DNA from: Pycnopodia helianthoides
Taxonomy: Eukaryota > Echinodermata > Asteroidea > Forcipulatida > Asteriidae
Length of the DNA stretch: 64,000 nucleotides
Assembly (NCBI GenBank): GCA_032158295.1
Contig: CM063262.1
Span: forward strand, 2,637,394 to 2,701,393
Direction of reading: 5' to 3'
Shown here: positions 45,524-57,774 of the stretch, piece by piece
Layout: the number at the start of each line of letters is the position of its first letter
How positions within the stretch are numbered: position 1 is the stretch's first letter
The notes under the pieces: generated by a model
Told to the model about the DNA's origin: nothing
What the model saw: the letters and a program-made list of their open reading frames with translations, nothing else
Databases searched by the model: none
Translations under genes and position numbers: made by a program

Positions 45524-45917
45524 TTAAAGGGCCATTACAGAATTGGTAAGAAAAAAACTTGTAAAATATATTTTTTTATCACAGATTTACATAAAACTTA
45601 CACGGTCTAATGATGATGATAGTAGAAAACATCCCTTGAAATATTTCTGTCTGAAATGCCATATTTGATGAGAAATGAATAAACTAATTTTCCGATTGGA
45701 GTTTATCGCTCAGTGAGCGTTTTATTCATTTGTTGAATCTATATGATTTCATGCAAATGTGTAATCGGTTTTTCACTATTTTCTCGTGACCCAGATGGCC
45801 GATCGATCTCAAACTTCTACAGGTTTGTCAGTTTATGTATATGGTGGATTACATAAAGTGCTTACACTGTCATCAACTGTTTTGTTAGCAAAAACCAATT
45901 CTGTAATGTTCCTTTAA
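45524..45917 (+). mobile_element. TTAA MITE family 1, copy 3
   Basis: TTAA ends, left TIR AGGGCCATTACAGAATTGGT, right TIR ACCAATTCTGTAATGTTCC, central CGCTCAGTGAGCG. Confidence 0.85.
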
Positions 45918-47081
45918 ATGTCAGATTATAGTTATTTTATTTAGCTGCGTACCCTTTGTGCCCGCAGAACGACTATGTAATGAGTGACACACCGGTCTCT
46001 AAGGGTGAACCTGAAAAGTGAACGAGCCATTGCGCCATATTTCGGGGGAACCTCAGCAATATTTCGTGAATCTCAGAAAATTGAGTCAATCCTTTTAAAC
46101 GATTGTTGAAATAGGGTCCAATATTGTGCCTTAACTGTTGACTCATTGACTCTTAAACTCCCAACCCTCAAACGAGGCACGTTGTCAATACATGTCTCCT
46201 TATTGTAACTGTCTTACCCACGTCACAGAGGGGGTTAATTGACTTTTCTCAAAGGACAAAAATGCGATGGCCCTATATTATACACAGCTAAATTTCTTTC
46301 TGGTTGCAAGGCTCTGATTGTGTGCAAAATTCCATACTTGCATCATCAAAGGCGCAATCCCATCACCAACCTGCCGTAGTACTAAAGGCGCCTGTGGACA
46401 AAACAAACATGATAAGAAAACTCAAGTTTTGGCGTCACTTAGGCCTATTTTTTTTTGGTTTTTATTTCAAGAGGCTCTGAGAGAACTTTATTTAAAATAG
46501 TGAGTATGGGTTACTCTTGGACTTCTTACTTGGCAGGGATGCACCCACCGAGCTGTGCAAAAACGATCTCATCATCGACTCGGAAGGTGCGCCCGTCGTT
46601 GCGCAACTCGAGGACAATTTCTCAAGACCGGATTCATCCGGAACCACTCTTCTATATCAACAGCATATTGCTTCCCCAAATGTCAACCTCCTCCCCCCCA
46701 CTTCTTTGGTTTCGAGCAATAAAAAGCCCCATTCCCGTGGCTTGTTTTGTCGCCCCCGTGTTCTGTTCTGATAATGAGTTTCACACTCTAGGGCCCTGCC
46801 CTTCTAAGCAAACGAACATGACCGATAATGTATATTCCACGAAAGCTCCGACTGTCATTTCTTCACGCGATGATGCGTGTACCAAATTTTGCTTAATGTG
46901 GTGCCACGAGTATGCTTAAATTATGCAGATTAATATCAAGGTTATCATTATCTTAAAGGGCAGTGCATAGATTCTGGATGAGTCAATTCATTCCCCTTCT
47001 CTAGTTTTCAATTAGACAAACCAAACAAACAACCTGTGAAAATAACGCTAACCTATAGGTGGTCGCGTTTGAGTGAAAACA

Positions 47082-47228
47082 ACGAAACCACGGCTTAGGT
47101 TGGGCTACGGCTTCGTGGTCTCCACAAGCCTGCTTTAAGCCCCTGTACAGAAAAGGCCATTTTTCAAGATGGCTGACGAAGCCTAAGCCGGAGCTCAAAG
47201 TCAAAGCCGTGGTTTTCGAAAAGAGTCC
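47082..47228 (+). mobile_element. short TIR element, 'CCACGGCTT' family, copy 2
   Basis: Ends ACGAAACCACGGCTTAGG and AAGCCGTGGTTTTCGAAAAG; interior has a second inverted pair built on GAAGCCTAAGCCGGAGCTC. Confidence 0.7.
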
Positions 47229-47544
47229 GCGGTTTATCAGGCTTTTAAAAAAAAGTTTGTGTGGAGATTATTTCGATTGCACGGAATCGAAGCAACAGTA
47301 ATTTTGAGGCTTTTCAAAAATGCTCTTTTGCTGACTCTGACAACATTTAAGATGAACAAAAAAAAAACGTATGTGGAGGTTTAGTACAGGCACGAACTTT
47401 ATAATCAGTGAGTTTTTGTATACTTAAACTCAATACATTTTTTTGAAATGTAAACGGCATTATGTACCTCCTTTTTCATATCGAAAAAGTAGAAACAAAA
47501 AAGCATGCTGCTGTCTTCAATGTAATGTTTTCCCACTTCACTTT

Positions 47545-47765
47545 TTAGAGCGGTCTGGTTTGCGTAGTGGTATCTTTCCTCGCCTTCCCCCTCTAGGACC
47601 CTGGTTCAAATCCCGACGGTGGCACTATGTTGATTGGGTTTTCAGTCCCAACCTGATTTTCCTCCCACACCTAAAACTGAAACTTCCTTCCTTGTCTTCC
47701 CTCCATGGGGATTCTTGGCTATAGCATAAGTTCGCTATTCTGAGAACCCTTGGCTCCCCCAAAAA
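47545..47765 (+). repeat. tRNA-like SINE, third type
   Basis: B-box-like GGTTCAAATCCCGACGG at 47602 with an A-box-like GCGTAGTGGTATC upstream; body TTTTCCTCCCACACCTAAAA to CTGAGAACCCTTGGCTCC. The same body occurs without a head at 5150-5265. Confidence 0.6.
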
Positions 47766-48507
47766 TAACAAATAAACTAGTTGTGTACACTTTGTGCCTG
47801 CCGGAAGTCCAGGCTTTGAAGATCGTTTGTGAATAACTATGTAAAGTAAAGAGTCATATCCCTGGTTCAACACCTTGCCGACTTTATTTTTCCAGAATAC
47901 AATGGGGACGTCAACAACAGTACGGTGCAGATCATATCAAAATATGAAACTGCGTTCGCCGTCATGTCACTCGTTCAGCAAAGTAGACTGTCGGTTACTG
48001 TCAATGTTGGTTTAGGATAAATGAACAGTAATGAAGCGTTGTGGGCGCTTTGCACGCAAGGCCGTGTTTATCCACTCCGTGTGGCGAGTGGTAGACGGCT
48101 CGACAAAAAGGGATCTCGACACGTATGCAAAAGTGGCTTACGGGCATCCGTGTATACTCCCAAGCCCAGCCATTGTAATAATATTCAGCTGAAATGAAAC
48201 TGAACCAAACAAGATGTTATATCGGCCTACAGTGTGGTGTTTATTCGGCTCGATATCCAGGTTGTGTGTGTATGTATTTTTAAAACTTAATACATCATCG
48301 GTTTTTCGGAATAGTGAATTGACTGCTATCTCATACAGACTCAATTAATACAGCGCAAACCAAACTCTGAACAATCATTTACTATTATAATGTAACATTA
48401 GAGTCTTACATAGCGTACATATCCACCAATTAGATGCTAAAGGCGCTTGAACAAAGAGAAACACTTTTTTAAGACAGATTTCTTCAATTTGTTTTAATTA
48501 TGAGACC

Positions 48508-48724
48508 GATTTATGTAGCACCTTTAAGGGTTTACAAGGTGCTGAGGCGCATTCAGCAGCCACTGCCAGAAACACCTGGTCAAACCCCTTCTTTAATTAG
48601 CGATAAGTGTAACTGGGTTCTTTTACGTGCACTACACAAGCACAAAGGACCAACGGCGTTACGTCCCATCCGAAGGACGAAGCAATATTGGTTAAGTGTC
48701 TTGCTTTAAAGACACAAGTGTCAA
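48508..48724 (-). repeat. SINE body fragment (copy f), head missing
   Basis: Shares TTTACAAGGTGC, GTCCCATCCGAAGGACGAAG and GTGTCTTGCTTTAAAGACAC with copies c and e, but stops before the tRNA-like part. Confidence 0.7.
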
Positions 48725-48744
48725 CATTTCATCCAATTTGGTTG

Positions 48745-49085
48745 CGCAGCGTTGGTCAGTGTCAAAAACATAGATATTAACAGATTAGCACATCCACTTA
48801 CGGTATAAAAGATGGCCATGGTGGAAAACTTCCTTTAAATATAATTTGCCTGAAGTGATCTAGTATTCGAGAAACAGGTGACTCGTATAGTTTTGATCTC
48901 GCGTGTCCAAAAACACGACGTTTGAAAACAGTGAAACTACATCATAGGTTTTCTCTCCCACTGTTTTCTCGTGACTCCGATAACAGATTGAGCCTAAACT
49001 TTTACAGGTTTTTTCTATTGTATGTATAATGTTGGATCACACAAAGTGTGGATACTGGTCTTCGCCATTAGTACCAGTGTAGTCC
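48745..49085 (+). mobile_element. TTAA MITE family 4, copy 2 (ends decayed)
   Basis: Shares GGTATAAAAGATGGCCATGG, GCGTGTCCAAAAACACGACG, GAAAACAGTG and CACTGTTTTCTCGTGACTCC with 56483-56834. Terminal repeats are no longer clear. Confidence 0.6.
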
Positions 49086-49438
49086 GTGTGCAATGTTTTA
49101 CCCGATTAATAGCTATTTTTCCCCCCATCCTACGGCCTCCTTCCACGCTAGATCTGACAATCCGTGTATAAAACGTTTCCTCAGGCTAAGGGAGTGTTCT
49201 TCTCACTTCTAAGCCCCTCCCCCTCCCTCCCCGTCCATCCCCAGTTGTCTTTACCACGTATATAAGCCTGATACGGTTGATTAAGGGGAGAATTTAAAGC
49301 TCAAATAATTAATTTGTTCGAAACTTGAGAGGAGGAAGGGGAAACGAACTTGCTGGCCGTTCGTCCACTTGACTCCTCTGCCTACGAAACACTTCACTCG
49401 CCTCGCGCATGGTGTGTCTACTCCGAATAGGCTACCTG

Positions 49439-49800
49439 TTAAAGGGAGTGTATATCCCTTTGGTAATTACTCCCAAAAGGTATGACCTTAAAAAACAACT
49501 CACCCGTTAAAGAAGCACTGCAGCTGTTGATAATGTGTAACGTTTTCAGAAATGATTCCCTTCTAAGGAATGTGGTTTTAGAGAAAGGGATTTAAACAAA
49601 AAATTCAATCTGAGAAATGTTTCACGCATGAAACGTTTCTCAGATTGTGTATTCCAATTTTACGGATTATTCTTCCTACATAACCGCTACCACCTTTCAA
49701 AATAAAATTTTCACGGGTTTGTTTTATTGTATATGTCTACAATTATAAAAGATTAAAACAATCGAACTGATAACAAACCTAAGGTATGCTTTGCCTTTAA
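49439..49800 (+). mobile_element. TTAA MITE family 3, copy 2
   Basis: TTAA ends; interior matches 20473-20865. A central hairpin at 49606-49647 has 19-base arms (CAATCTGAGAAATGTTTCA) with one wobble mismatch. Confidence 0.75.
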
Positions 49801-51399
49801 ACGGGGTGGTACAGCCTTGAGCAAAATATTATCTTTCGGTTGATGTTAAACTTATTTTTGGATCAACGATTTAGACCAGTTTCTTGAAGACGCCTACAGC
49901 AAGCTGGTCGAAACGTTGCCAAAGAACCAAAACAGCTCTTCTCAGAGCCACAATCCTTTACACAATGAGATTTTGTTCACGCGGTTGAACCTGAAAGAAA
50001 TTACTTTGTACCAGTCCTTCGTCGTGTGAACATTTTCGTCTCAAATACTTTCAGGACCTAGATAATTTTCTCCAATCACCTTATTTCGATTTTGCCCCCC
50101 CCCCAAAGCAAAAATTGTGGCCGTGCAATAAACTCTTGACAAGACACGGACTTGATTTCACAAAGAGCTCAAATTGATCTCAAGATGCGTTCCAAGCTTA
50201 ATAGACCCTACGCACATGACGTCATTTGGGTAGGGCGCCCTCGGCTAGAGGTCAAGATAAGATTGCTCATCCTATGCGCCGCGCGTACAAGATGTGCGTT
50301 TTCCGTTGTTTCGTCATCGTTTTACCTCTAAGATGGCGGCGTGATGACGTCAATGCATAAGGTATATTGCTAAAGCAAAGTGTGACGTCACAACACAACG
50401 AACTGTGGCAATTAGACAACTCATCTTAAAAATGAATTGTAGTGTTTTCTGAAATCGAGCCATATACTGTCACTTAGTTTTTTCTGTAAAGAAAAAATAG
50501 TAAACCACAGGTTGTTTTTATTGTGTGTTGATTGAAAACACGATTGGAGCGGGTTATCTTACAAAAATCAAGGGTGTACTTATACCTTTAACAGTGCGGT
50601 AGTCTGGTAAACGGTGCATTGCGTGTACGCTCTTCAGATTCAGCAGGCCTTGATTGGGTTGAAATGATATTAATTACTGCTAATCATTATTAATATGGAG
50701 CCATTTATAAATCGCCCGGGAGCACGGTTTCGCGAACGAAAAAATAACCCTGGCTGGGACCAGTTGTTCATAAATGTAAAACCAAAAAAAATACAAGGTT
50801 GTTATAGGGTTTAATAATTGTGTTATTTGTACGGATTTGTTACATATTAATATTGGCCAACAGGATCGAGACTCCATTTTCAGAGACTATTTTGAACAAA
50901 AAGTTGCTAATGGCCTGACGTTTCGAGCCATGCAGAGTCTTTCTGAAAGGCTAAAATGACAACAAAACACACACACACAGCTCTGTGTTGCACTCACTTT
51001 GTGGACCTTCCTTTGTTCTGTACACGTAAGGAAAATCCTATTCTTCAACACAGTAAAAAAAAAAACACTGTGTGGACGTGTGTAAATCCACATAGTGTTT
51101 CAAGTCCCTACATTATGTGGTCCTCTTTTGTTCTCAATTCCACACTTCGTATGTAGCGGTTAAAAACACACGTACATTGCAGCTACGCAGCACCTTGTAA
51201 ACCCTTGTAAGGTGCTGTACAAATAAAACATGTATATATATATATCAAAAGATATCACATGTCATGTGATATCTAAAAATTGAACCGTTCCAAAATTTTA
51301 AATGCAGTAACTTTTAAAAAGGTGCTGTGTCGTCGTGTATTCATGGGGAATAAAAACAACAGCAAAAAAAAGAAGAAAAAAGGTAAACAAAAACAACAA

Positions 51400-51780
51400 C
51401 TTGGTCAGAAATGACCCGGAGAAGGATCCCCCGGGAGTCTGACCCATAATCCGGGTCGGCATGACCTGTTCCCGGGTCAACTAAGGCCCTTTTTGAATCC
51501 ACGGCTTCGGCTCCGGATTGGGATTCAGGCCCAGTTTTCTTGTCTGAAACCCTGACCGCGAAGCATGCGTAAGTTAAAATAATTGAGGGAGCCTAGCTAG
51601 CCTGAGCCGATTTTGGAGCCGAAGCCGTGACTTCGAAAAGGGCCATATAGCCTGATTCCTGGTCACTGTGACAAGTGCAACTAAAAACGGGTCACGTCGA
51701 CCCTAAACAAATTTGACCTCCTTCTGGGTTATACAGGTCAATTCTGACCCAGGACTTTTTAGGGTGAAGCCACTGCATTC
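51400..51780 (+). repeat. GGGTCA/TGACCC-rich repeat patch with an inserted TIR element
   Basis: GACCC and GGGTC half-sites at 51410-51480 resume at 51655-51765, with the 'CCACGGCTT' element between them, suggesting insertion into the patch. Confidence 0.6.
51484..51645 (+). mobile_element. short TIR element, 'CCACGGCTT' family, copy 3
   Basis: AGGCCCTTTTTGAATCCACG at the left; GCCGAAGCCGTGACTTCGAA then AAGGGCC at the right. About 160 bp. Confidence 0.7.
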
Positions 51781-53959
51781 CACTCATGACACGAGAAATA
51801 ATTAAACAAATAAATAAATAACTACCCACTTGCAGGTATAATCTCTATCCTTTTGAATTAATTTGTTGTTAAAAAGATCTTCATGCCGTCATGCTTTCAT
51901 GAAAAAAAACTCTATCACATTATGAATCGCTAACAATATTGAAAAAGGTAAAAAATTGTCCCCACAGCTCAGTTCTGCTTTATATTCCCAAATCAATCTG
52001 GGCATTTTAATTGACGTGCTCCAAATCCCTGACAAAACCAATGTTCTCCAGAAAATTTGACAGCCCCTAATCTGCTTAATAAATCGGTCGTATACGGCGA
52101 ATAGAAGGACTGAATTGAATGCGCTCCTCCAAACTCGAACGATATAACTCTATCCAAATCAGAACGCTACTTTAGGAAGCCCTCAAAAATCTAGAAATTG
52201 AAAACACCAACATCCGGAAATTGGAAAAAAACCACCCTCAACCAAAACAACACAAGAAAACGAGCCACTGCAGAAAAGTGGATTACGCCACAAATCCGTG
52301 ACATGGTGGGGAGGGGGGATAGGTACACAAAGTCGCAACCTTCACGCTGTTGTCTCATCAGATCCGAGAAGGGACCGTGGAAATTTAATTAGCTCCCCGC
52401 TTAATCTCTTTAAGAATAATGTTCAATAATTTTCTGGCTGCTTCCGAGTGACGGGAGCGCAACTCCCCGCAGACAGTCAAATTGACTTATTGGCTTTACA
52501 GTCTAATGGAAACCGAAGCCTCCAATTCGGCGTGCACGCGCCTTTTTTTTTTTTTGGTCTCTCCATCGATAGATTAAAGACGCCCTCCGAGTTTTCGAAC
52601 AGTTTGGACGTTACCACCTCAAACGAAGAGAAAGGAAAAAGAAAGAAAACAAACAACACAAACAAACAAACTAATAAATAAATATACACTAGTTAATTTC
52701 ATCCTTGCTCTGTCCAAATAGTCAGTAACTATAGCAATCAGCCAAATAGCAGACAACTTTTATTGCGATGTCTACTAGATATAGATAGTAAACATCATAT
52801 TTGTGTTTTCATATAATTATTTAAGCACATACTAAATTATTGTTGTTATTCAATATTTTTGAGGGTTTGGTGGAGGCTTGATTTCATTTAGGCTTATTGA
52901 GGTCAAGTAGCTCTCACAGATTTGCCCAGTGGCGGTAAATGTATAGATTGATTGCTCTGAGAAGGGCCGGTTGGAGTACCCAACGTTTCGACTAGTGTGC
53001 TATAGTTGTCTTCAGTTTCTTCTCGCTTTGTAATCAGTATACGTTATACAATTGTTTTGAAATACGAATTCTGTTTGCGTGTGTGTGTTAGGTTTTGTTT
53101 TGTTTTTTCCTTGCAAAATATAAGTGATGTTTGAAGCTTTGCATTGTGTGGAGAAGTAAGTTTAGTATCGTATGATCGTCTTTTATTTTTTACAATTTGT
53201 GTTTTCTAGCTTACCAAAATCGTTTTGGGTTTAATACAATCTTTTCAGATCTTGCAGTATAATTATTAGCATTTTATTGAATGTAAGTAATAAAATATAA
53301 TTGCAGTTCAGCATTCAGTCTGTAATACTAACAGATACATTTTTATATAAACCAGAATTTTTTGTAAAGTACCTACCACATCAACCCTCAAAACAGCCCG
53401 CAAGAAGAACACGAAAGTAAACAAATATTCTTTTTTTATAAACCAGAAATAAAAAATGAACCGTAAGTATCTACCGCATAAACACTCAAAACAGCCTACA
53501 AGAGGAACAAACGAGTAACTACAAATAAAAACAGACATACCAACAAAATCATTCAACTATTGTGATGGTTGCAGTAAAGGAAGACAGATATATATTTTGC
53601 CTACAAAAAGGTATTTATTTTGTTGAGGCCATCACATACTTCGAAAAGTCTTCACTCGGAAAAACCGGACTGTGCATCTTTGACGAAGGCACAGCGCGAA
53701 TGGATTTTGAGTCGTCTCGGATCAATCTAAACTACATAACGAAGGATTCGAATTTTATACACTAAGTTCCGAACCTATGCTGGGGTCATCGTTCTTAAAA
53801 AAAATAAACAGTACTTACAAGATTGGTTCACCATGACGGATCTAGCACGGGGTATTTAGAACGGTACTTTGAGCGTTCTAGTTATGCGGTGAAAGGTTTA
53901 CTTATAAGTGACGTTGGCTAGTCAAATCGGGTAAAATGAAGTAGTCTGTACCTATTTGT

Positions 53960-54290
53960 AGCCCGGTCCACGTTTTGGTTATGATCTGTGCTACATTTTA
54001 ATCGTGGTCTACATTTAGGATTTAAAATGGGCTACGTTTAAGCCTGAACTACATTTAGGTTATGCATTTGGGCTACGTTTATGTCTGGACTACATTTAGG
54101 TTTTTAAATGGGCTACATTTAAGCCCGGTCTGTACATGATTTAGGCTCATTTAAGCCTGGACTACATTTAGGTTATGAAATGGACTGCATTTAAGCCCGG
54201 GCTATATTTAAGTACATTATTTGGGCTAAATTGAAGCCCGGACTACATTGAGATACACGCTTATGGGCTACGTTGAGCACCGGCCGCATG
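53960..54290 (+). repeat. degenerate tandem repeat, unit about 40 bp
   Basis: Recurring GGGCTACATTTAAGCCCGG and GGACTACATTTAGGTTATG. Similar single units at 33410-33455 and 41270-41345. Confidence 0.85.
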
Positions 54291-54379
54291 AAGGTCTTAG
54301 GGCCTTCGTTTTGGTGCCGCACATACGCGCTAAGTAATGTTGTTTTCGTCTGAGCGCCGTTATCATAACACTTGCAACC

Positions 54380-54540
54380 TTGCAGCAATGATTTCATTGG
54401 ATACGATGACTTCATTGGACAAACGTGCAGTGAAGTAAACTTTCTATATCTGTGCCATGAATGGTCCGAGGTGATGTAATTTGTCAGCTTGCACTTTCGA
54501 TCGTCTGCATGCAGCGTGTGCATAATGTTTGTACATCATG
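54380..54540 (+). repeat. dispersed repeat shared with 44560-44715
   Basis: ATGATTTCATTGGATACGAT, GAGGTGATGTAATTTGTCAG and CGATCGTCTGCATGC match the earlier copy; class unknown. Confidence 0.6.
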
Positions 54541-54764
54541 TAACCCAGGTGTAGAAATGGGAACCTGCGAGGACAAAGACAATATTTTGTACGGTTAAAA
54601 CCCATTAGCAGCTTAAGGTTGTTTGGTCCCCGGGAGGTGAGAAAGTTTGAGGAATGGTCTAAGTATGCCTGTAGAACAGGGATGATGTTGTAAAGCGCTT
54701 GATCATTGTAGTGTACGTGCTGCAAAAGTGAGCGAAGCACTATCACACAACGGAAAGCTTTCAC

Positions 54765-55158
54765 TTAAGGGAACATTACAGAATTGGTTTTTGCTAACAA
54801 AACAGTTGCTGGCAGTGTAAGCACTTTATGTAATCCACCATATACATAAACTGACAAACCTGTAGAAGTTTGAGATCGATCGGCCATCTGGGTCACGGGA
54901 AAATAATGAAAAACCGATTACACATTTGCATGAAATCATATAGATTCAACAAATGAATAAAACGCTCACTGAGCGATAAACTCCAATCGGAAAATTAGTT
55001 TATTTATTTCTCATCAAATATGGCATTTCAGACAGAAATATTTCAAGGGATGTTTTCTACTATCATCATCATTAGATCGTGTAAGTTTTATGTAAATCTG
55101 TGATCAAAAAGTATATTTCACAAGTTTTTTTCTTACCAATTCTGTAATGTTCCTTTAA
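54765..55158 (-). mobile_element. TTAA MITE family 1, copy 4 (inverted)
   Basis: Reverse orientation of the same element, TTAA at 54765-54768 and 55155-55158, TIRs GGGAACATTACAGAATTGGT / ACCAATTCTGTAATGTTCC. Confidence 0.85.
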
Positions 55159-55904
55159 AAAGCAAATATTGATATCTGAGATTGAAGCAATTTCAGTGTA
55201 ACGCAATGCTATCAGTAACATAGTAGTAGTCTCATTGGTCTTACTAAGGACACTAGTGCCAGGTGTGTGTGTGGCTCTTCCGATTCAATACCTTACCTCA
55301 CACATTCACACGTTCTCAAGAACACATCCCTTTGCAGACGTAGTGTTTTCACTTTGTCCCTGTGCATCTTTTCATAGACTTTGTACACAAAAATCCTTGT
55401 GGAGCACCCCGGTCTTTAGAGTTCCCCTGTGGAGACCTTTTCCCCACTCCTGTTTTGCTTTGTCCTTGGTCTCCATAAGGTTCCGAATAATTATGAGCAC
55501 CTCAGTAATGACAGGGAACACCGGACACGAGCATGCCTAAATATAGAAGAAAGTTCTCCCTACTCATTTGTTGTAATAGTACCATTTTATTTCTTAAAAC
55601 CATCCAAACATATTCTTGTATTGTTTAGTTATTCAAATGTATTCTGAATGATGTGTAAAACAATTTCTAATACGGTTGTACTTGCTGTAAGAAGTAGTCT
55701 TGGTTTTGTTACAATAAATTCCCCGTGAAAGTCAGAGAGTAGGACAGGAACAGCCTCCATCATCAGAGCGCAAATAAACGTATCAACTACAACCGGCAAT
55801 CGCCTGTGTTACTTCGTGTTCTGTTTGTAGCGTATAGTCAAAATAAGAGGCTCTTATCTCCACACCATGCAAAGCTTCAAACACCACTTAGAGTCAAAAT
55901 GTAT

Positions 55905-56030
55905 TAATAAGCTTCTGCTCAGCACAAACGAGCAGGATACCAGTCACAGATGGTGTATGTGACACGGCACCTTGGCTGGTAACCTGATAATCATAATTTT
56001 GCTCGTCTATTTTTGTGTGTTTAAGCATCT
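55905..56030 (-). mobile_element. diverged relative of the GGGCCCAATTT element
   Basis: GCTTCTGCTCAGCAC, GCAGGATACCAGTCACAG and CTTGGCTGGTAACCTGATAA match 3539-3640 in reverse order. Ends not clear. Confidence 0.45.
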
Positions 56031-56482
56031 CTCGCGGTTGTACCGTACACTATAGCAGCTTCATTTATGCCCGGCTGTACCTATATGCAGACAGGCTGCA
56101 GTACAAGACAAAATTCAAAAACATAAAAATTATAATACAAGCACAGTGAGTGATAATAGTTCTTCGGTGTGAACTAGTACTAGGATGAGCTCACACATTA
56201 GAAAGCTTCTAGCTTAAATATTGACATTTTGTTTCTTCTTCTTGGTCTGATAACCTTAAAAACCTTTGCACCGTCTTCAATAGTGCCGCGCATCGTCACT
56301 TAAAGGTCATTCGATAAATCCATATTCTTTATGAAACTATTGTGGAAAAATTTACAGACGTTTCCGACGTGTGATAGTGTCAGCTGGTTAGAACCGTAAA
56401 TAACATCTGGTGTTTTATTTTGATAGGCAACTGGAATATTAAGCCATATTCACTGCTACATCCACGTAGATGTAACGTTATC

Positions 56483-56834
56483 TTAAAGGGTGTGTACAAC
56501 ATTGGTAAGATTGAAAATATAAATGTTCACAGATTTGCACATAACTGACATGGTATAAAGATGGTCAGGGTGGAAAACTTCCCCTGAAATAGTTTTGCTT
56601 GAAATGCTATAGTTTTTAGGAAATTAGTAAAATAATTAGTCGTTATAGCGCGTGTCCAAAACCCGATGTTTGAAAACAGTGAAAACATATAACGGGGTTT
56701 CCACTGTTTTCGCATGACCCTGAAGACCGAGTCAGCTTAACATTTCACAGGTGTGCTATTTCATGTATAAGTTGGGTCACATAAAGTGCGGATACTAGTC
56801 TTCGAAAATTACAAATGTTGTACATGTGACTTAA
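56483..56834 (+). mobile_element. TTAA MITE family 4, copy 1
   Basis: TTAA ends; AGGGTGTGTACAACATTGGT at the left, ACAAATGTTGTACATGTGAC at the right. Interior GGTATAAAGATGGTCAGGGT and a central GAAAACAGTG / CACTGTTTTC inverted pair. Confidence 0.75.
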
Positions 56835-57483
56835 AGAAAGACAAATTCATAAATGAGGTACGAGTAATACTAATCCTGTTATGAGCACGAAACATCAGAT
56901 TAAAAAAAAAAAAACTTTTCTCTTTCATTTGAGAATTTCAGTTTTCCACAAAAATCATTCTGATAATCCTTAATTACTCACACGAGACATCAATTTATAA
57001 CAAAATAAAAAATAAAACTTCCTTTTGAAGATTGCCGCCTAGATCTGACTACAGGTGAACGAACTATGTGAGCGTTTTTCCCTCGGGGGCACGCGGTGCT
57101 AATTTAACCACCCACTTCAATGAGTTCATCACAGCTAATTTATTTCCATGTTACCTTTTTTCCCCAAAAATGCCAGTGGCATCTTTAAAAGCGCACCCTT
57201 GACTGGAAATTGCTCATTTTTGCGATGAAGCAAACCTCCCACCTCTATTCTATCAAAACACTTGATAAATGTTTGAAGATGTTGGCATGAGCTCGAGAAT
57301 AAATCAATACCTCGATGGGACGTGCTTGATTCGGTGTCCAAAAATATCAAAAGCATCGGAAGTATCTCTTTTTTTGGTTCCCTCTCCTCACAACATTCAT
57401 CTTTTCTATTGGCGCCTAAAAATGTGCACTCGACCACGAGCTGTGACACGCCATCACACTATGTTGAGCGTGCGTCGCGGTTC

Positions 57484-57570
57484 GCATGCGCACGCCGCCC
57501 AACTCGATTGGACGGTCGGGATGCGCAATGCAAATGAGCTCACCGCGGGCGATAACACTATTATATGAAG
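57484..57570 (+). promoter_or_regulatory. compact promoter-like cluster
   Basis: In order: CGCATGCGCAC (NRF1-like) from 57484, ATTGG (inverted CCAAT) about 57507, ATGCAAAT (exact octamer, POU-factor site) 57528-57535, and TTATATGAAG (TATA-like) about 57561. Spacing fits a TATA promoter with initiation near 57590, about 105 bases before the ATG at 57697. Confidence 0.6.
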
Positions 57571-57696
57571 TTGCGGTGTATACCGCGGACACTCAAGCTT
57601 TTAGCTCTCGTTGGCGACCACGGATCACGACAGTTCGCGGTTTGTACATTTTTTGAAAAAGTAGCTACACACAGACCATTTTTGTATTATTTCAAA

Positions 57697-57774
57697 ATGA
57701 CGAACAGAGGAGCGGCAATACTTTTTCTATTCGTAGCTGTGTTGGCAGCTTTAAGTACGTCGACATATGGGGAG
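57697..57774 (+). CDS. first coding exon of a secreted or membrane protein (partial)
   Basis: ATG in context CAAAATGA (A at -3) opens 26 codons: MTNRGAA, a hydrophobic core ILFLFVAVLAAL, then STSTYGE, a textbook signal peptide with likely cleavage after Gly. A strong donor GTAAGT begins at 57775. A longer frame opens at 57565, but that ATG overlaps the TATA-like box and would precede the expected start of transcription, so 57697 is preferred. No later exon is recognisable in the remaining 6 kb, so the mature protein cannot be identified; an intron longer than 6 kb or very small exons would explain this. Confidence 0.55.

Larger units (their letters stand above)
43380..48500. other. non-coding stretch
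   Basis: Listed repeats only. CTGCCAGGATCCTGCCAG with flanking AAAGGTACATCTGCC at 44798-44830 recalls the palindrome at 14039. ORFs at 43802 and 46455 have no recognisable protein features. Confidence 0.5.
49805..54380. other. non-coding stretch
   Basis: Contains GAAACGT motifs at 49882, 50919 (minus) and 52974 (minus), an inverted pair of CACATGACGTCAT-like ends at 50205-50360, and a near-perfect palindrome at 51250-51274 (AGATATCACATG, T, complement). No exon recognised. Confidence 0.5.
55160..57480. other. non-coding stretch upstream of the signal-peptide exon
   Basis: Apart from one TTAA MITE and one decayed element, no recognisable gene. ORFs at 55235 and 57135 (minus) look random. Confidence 0.5.

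Noticed and set aside
46455..46919. 154-codon plus-strand ORF
   Set aside because: No recognisable domain, unusual composition, no supported splice partners; a competing ORF of equal quality overlaps it in another frame.
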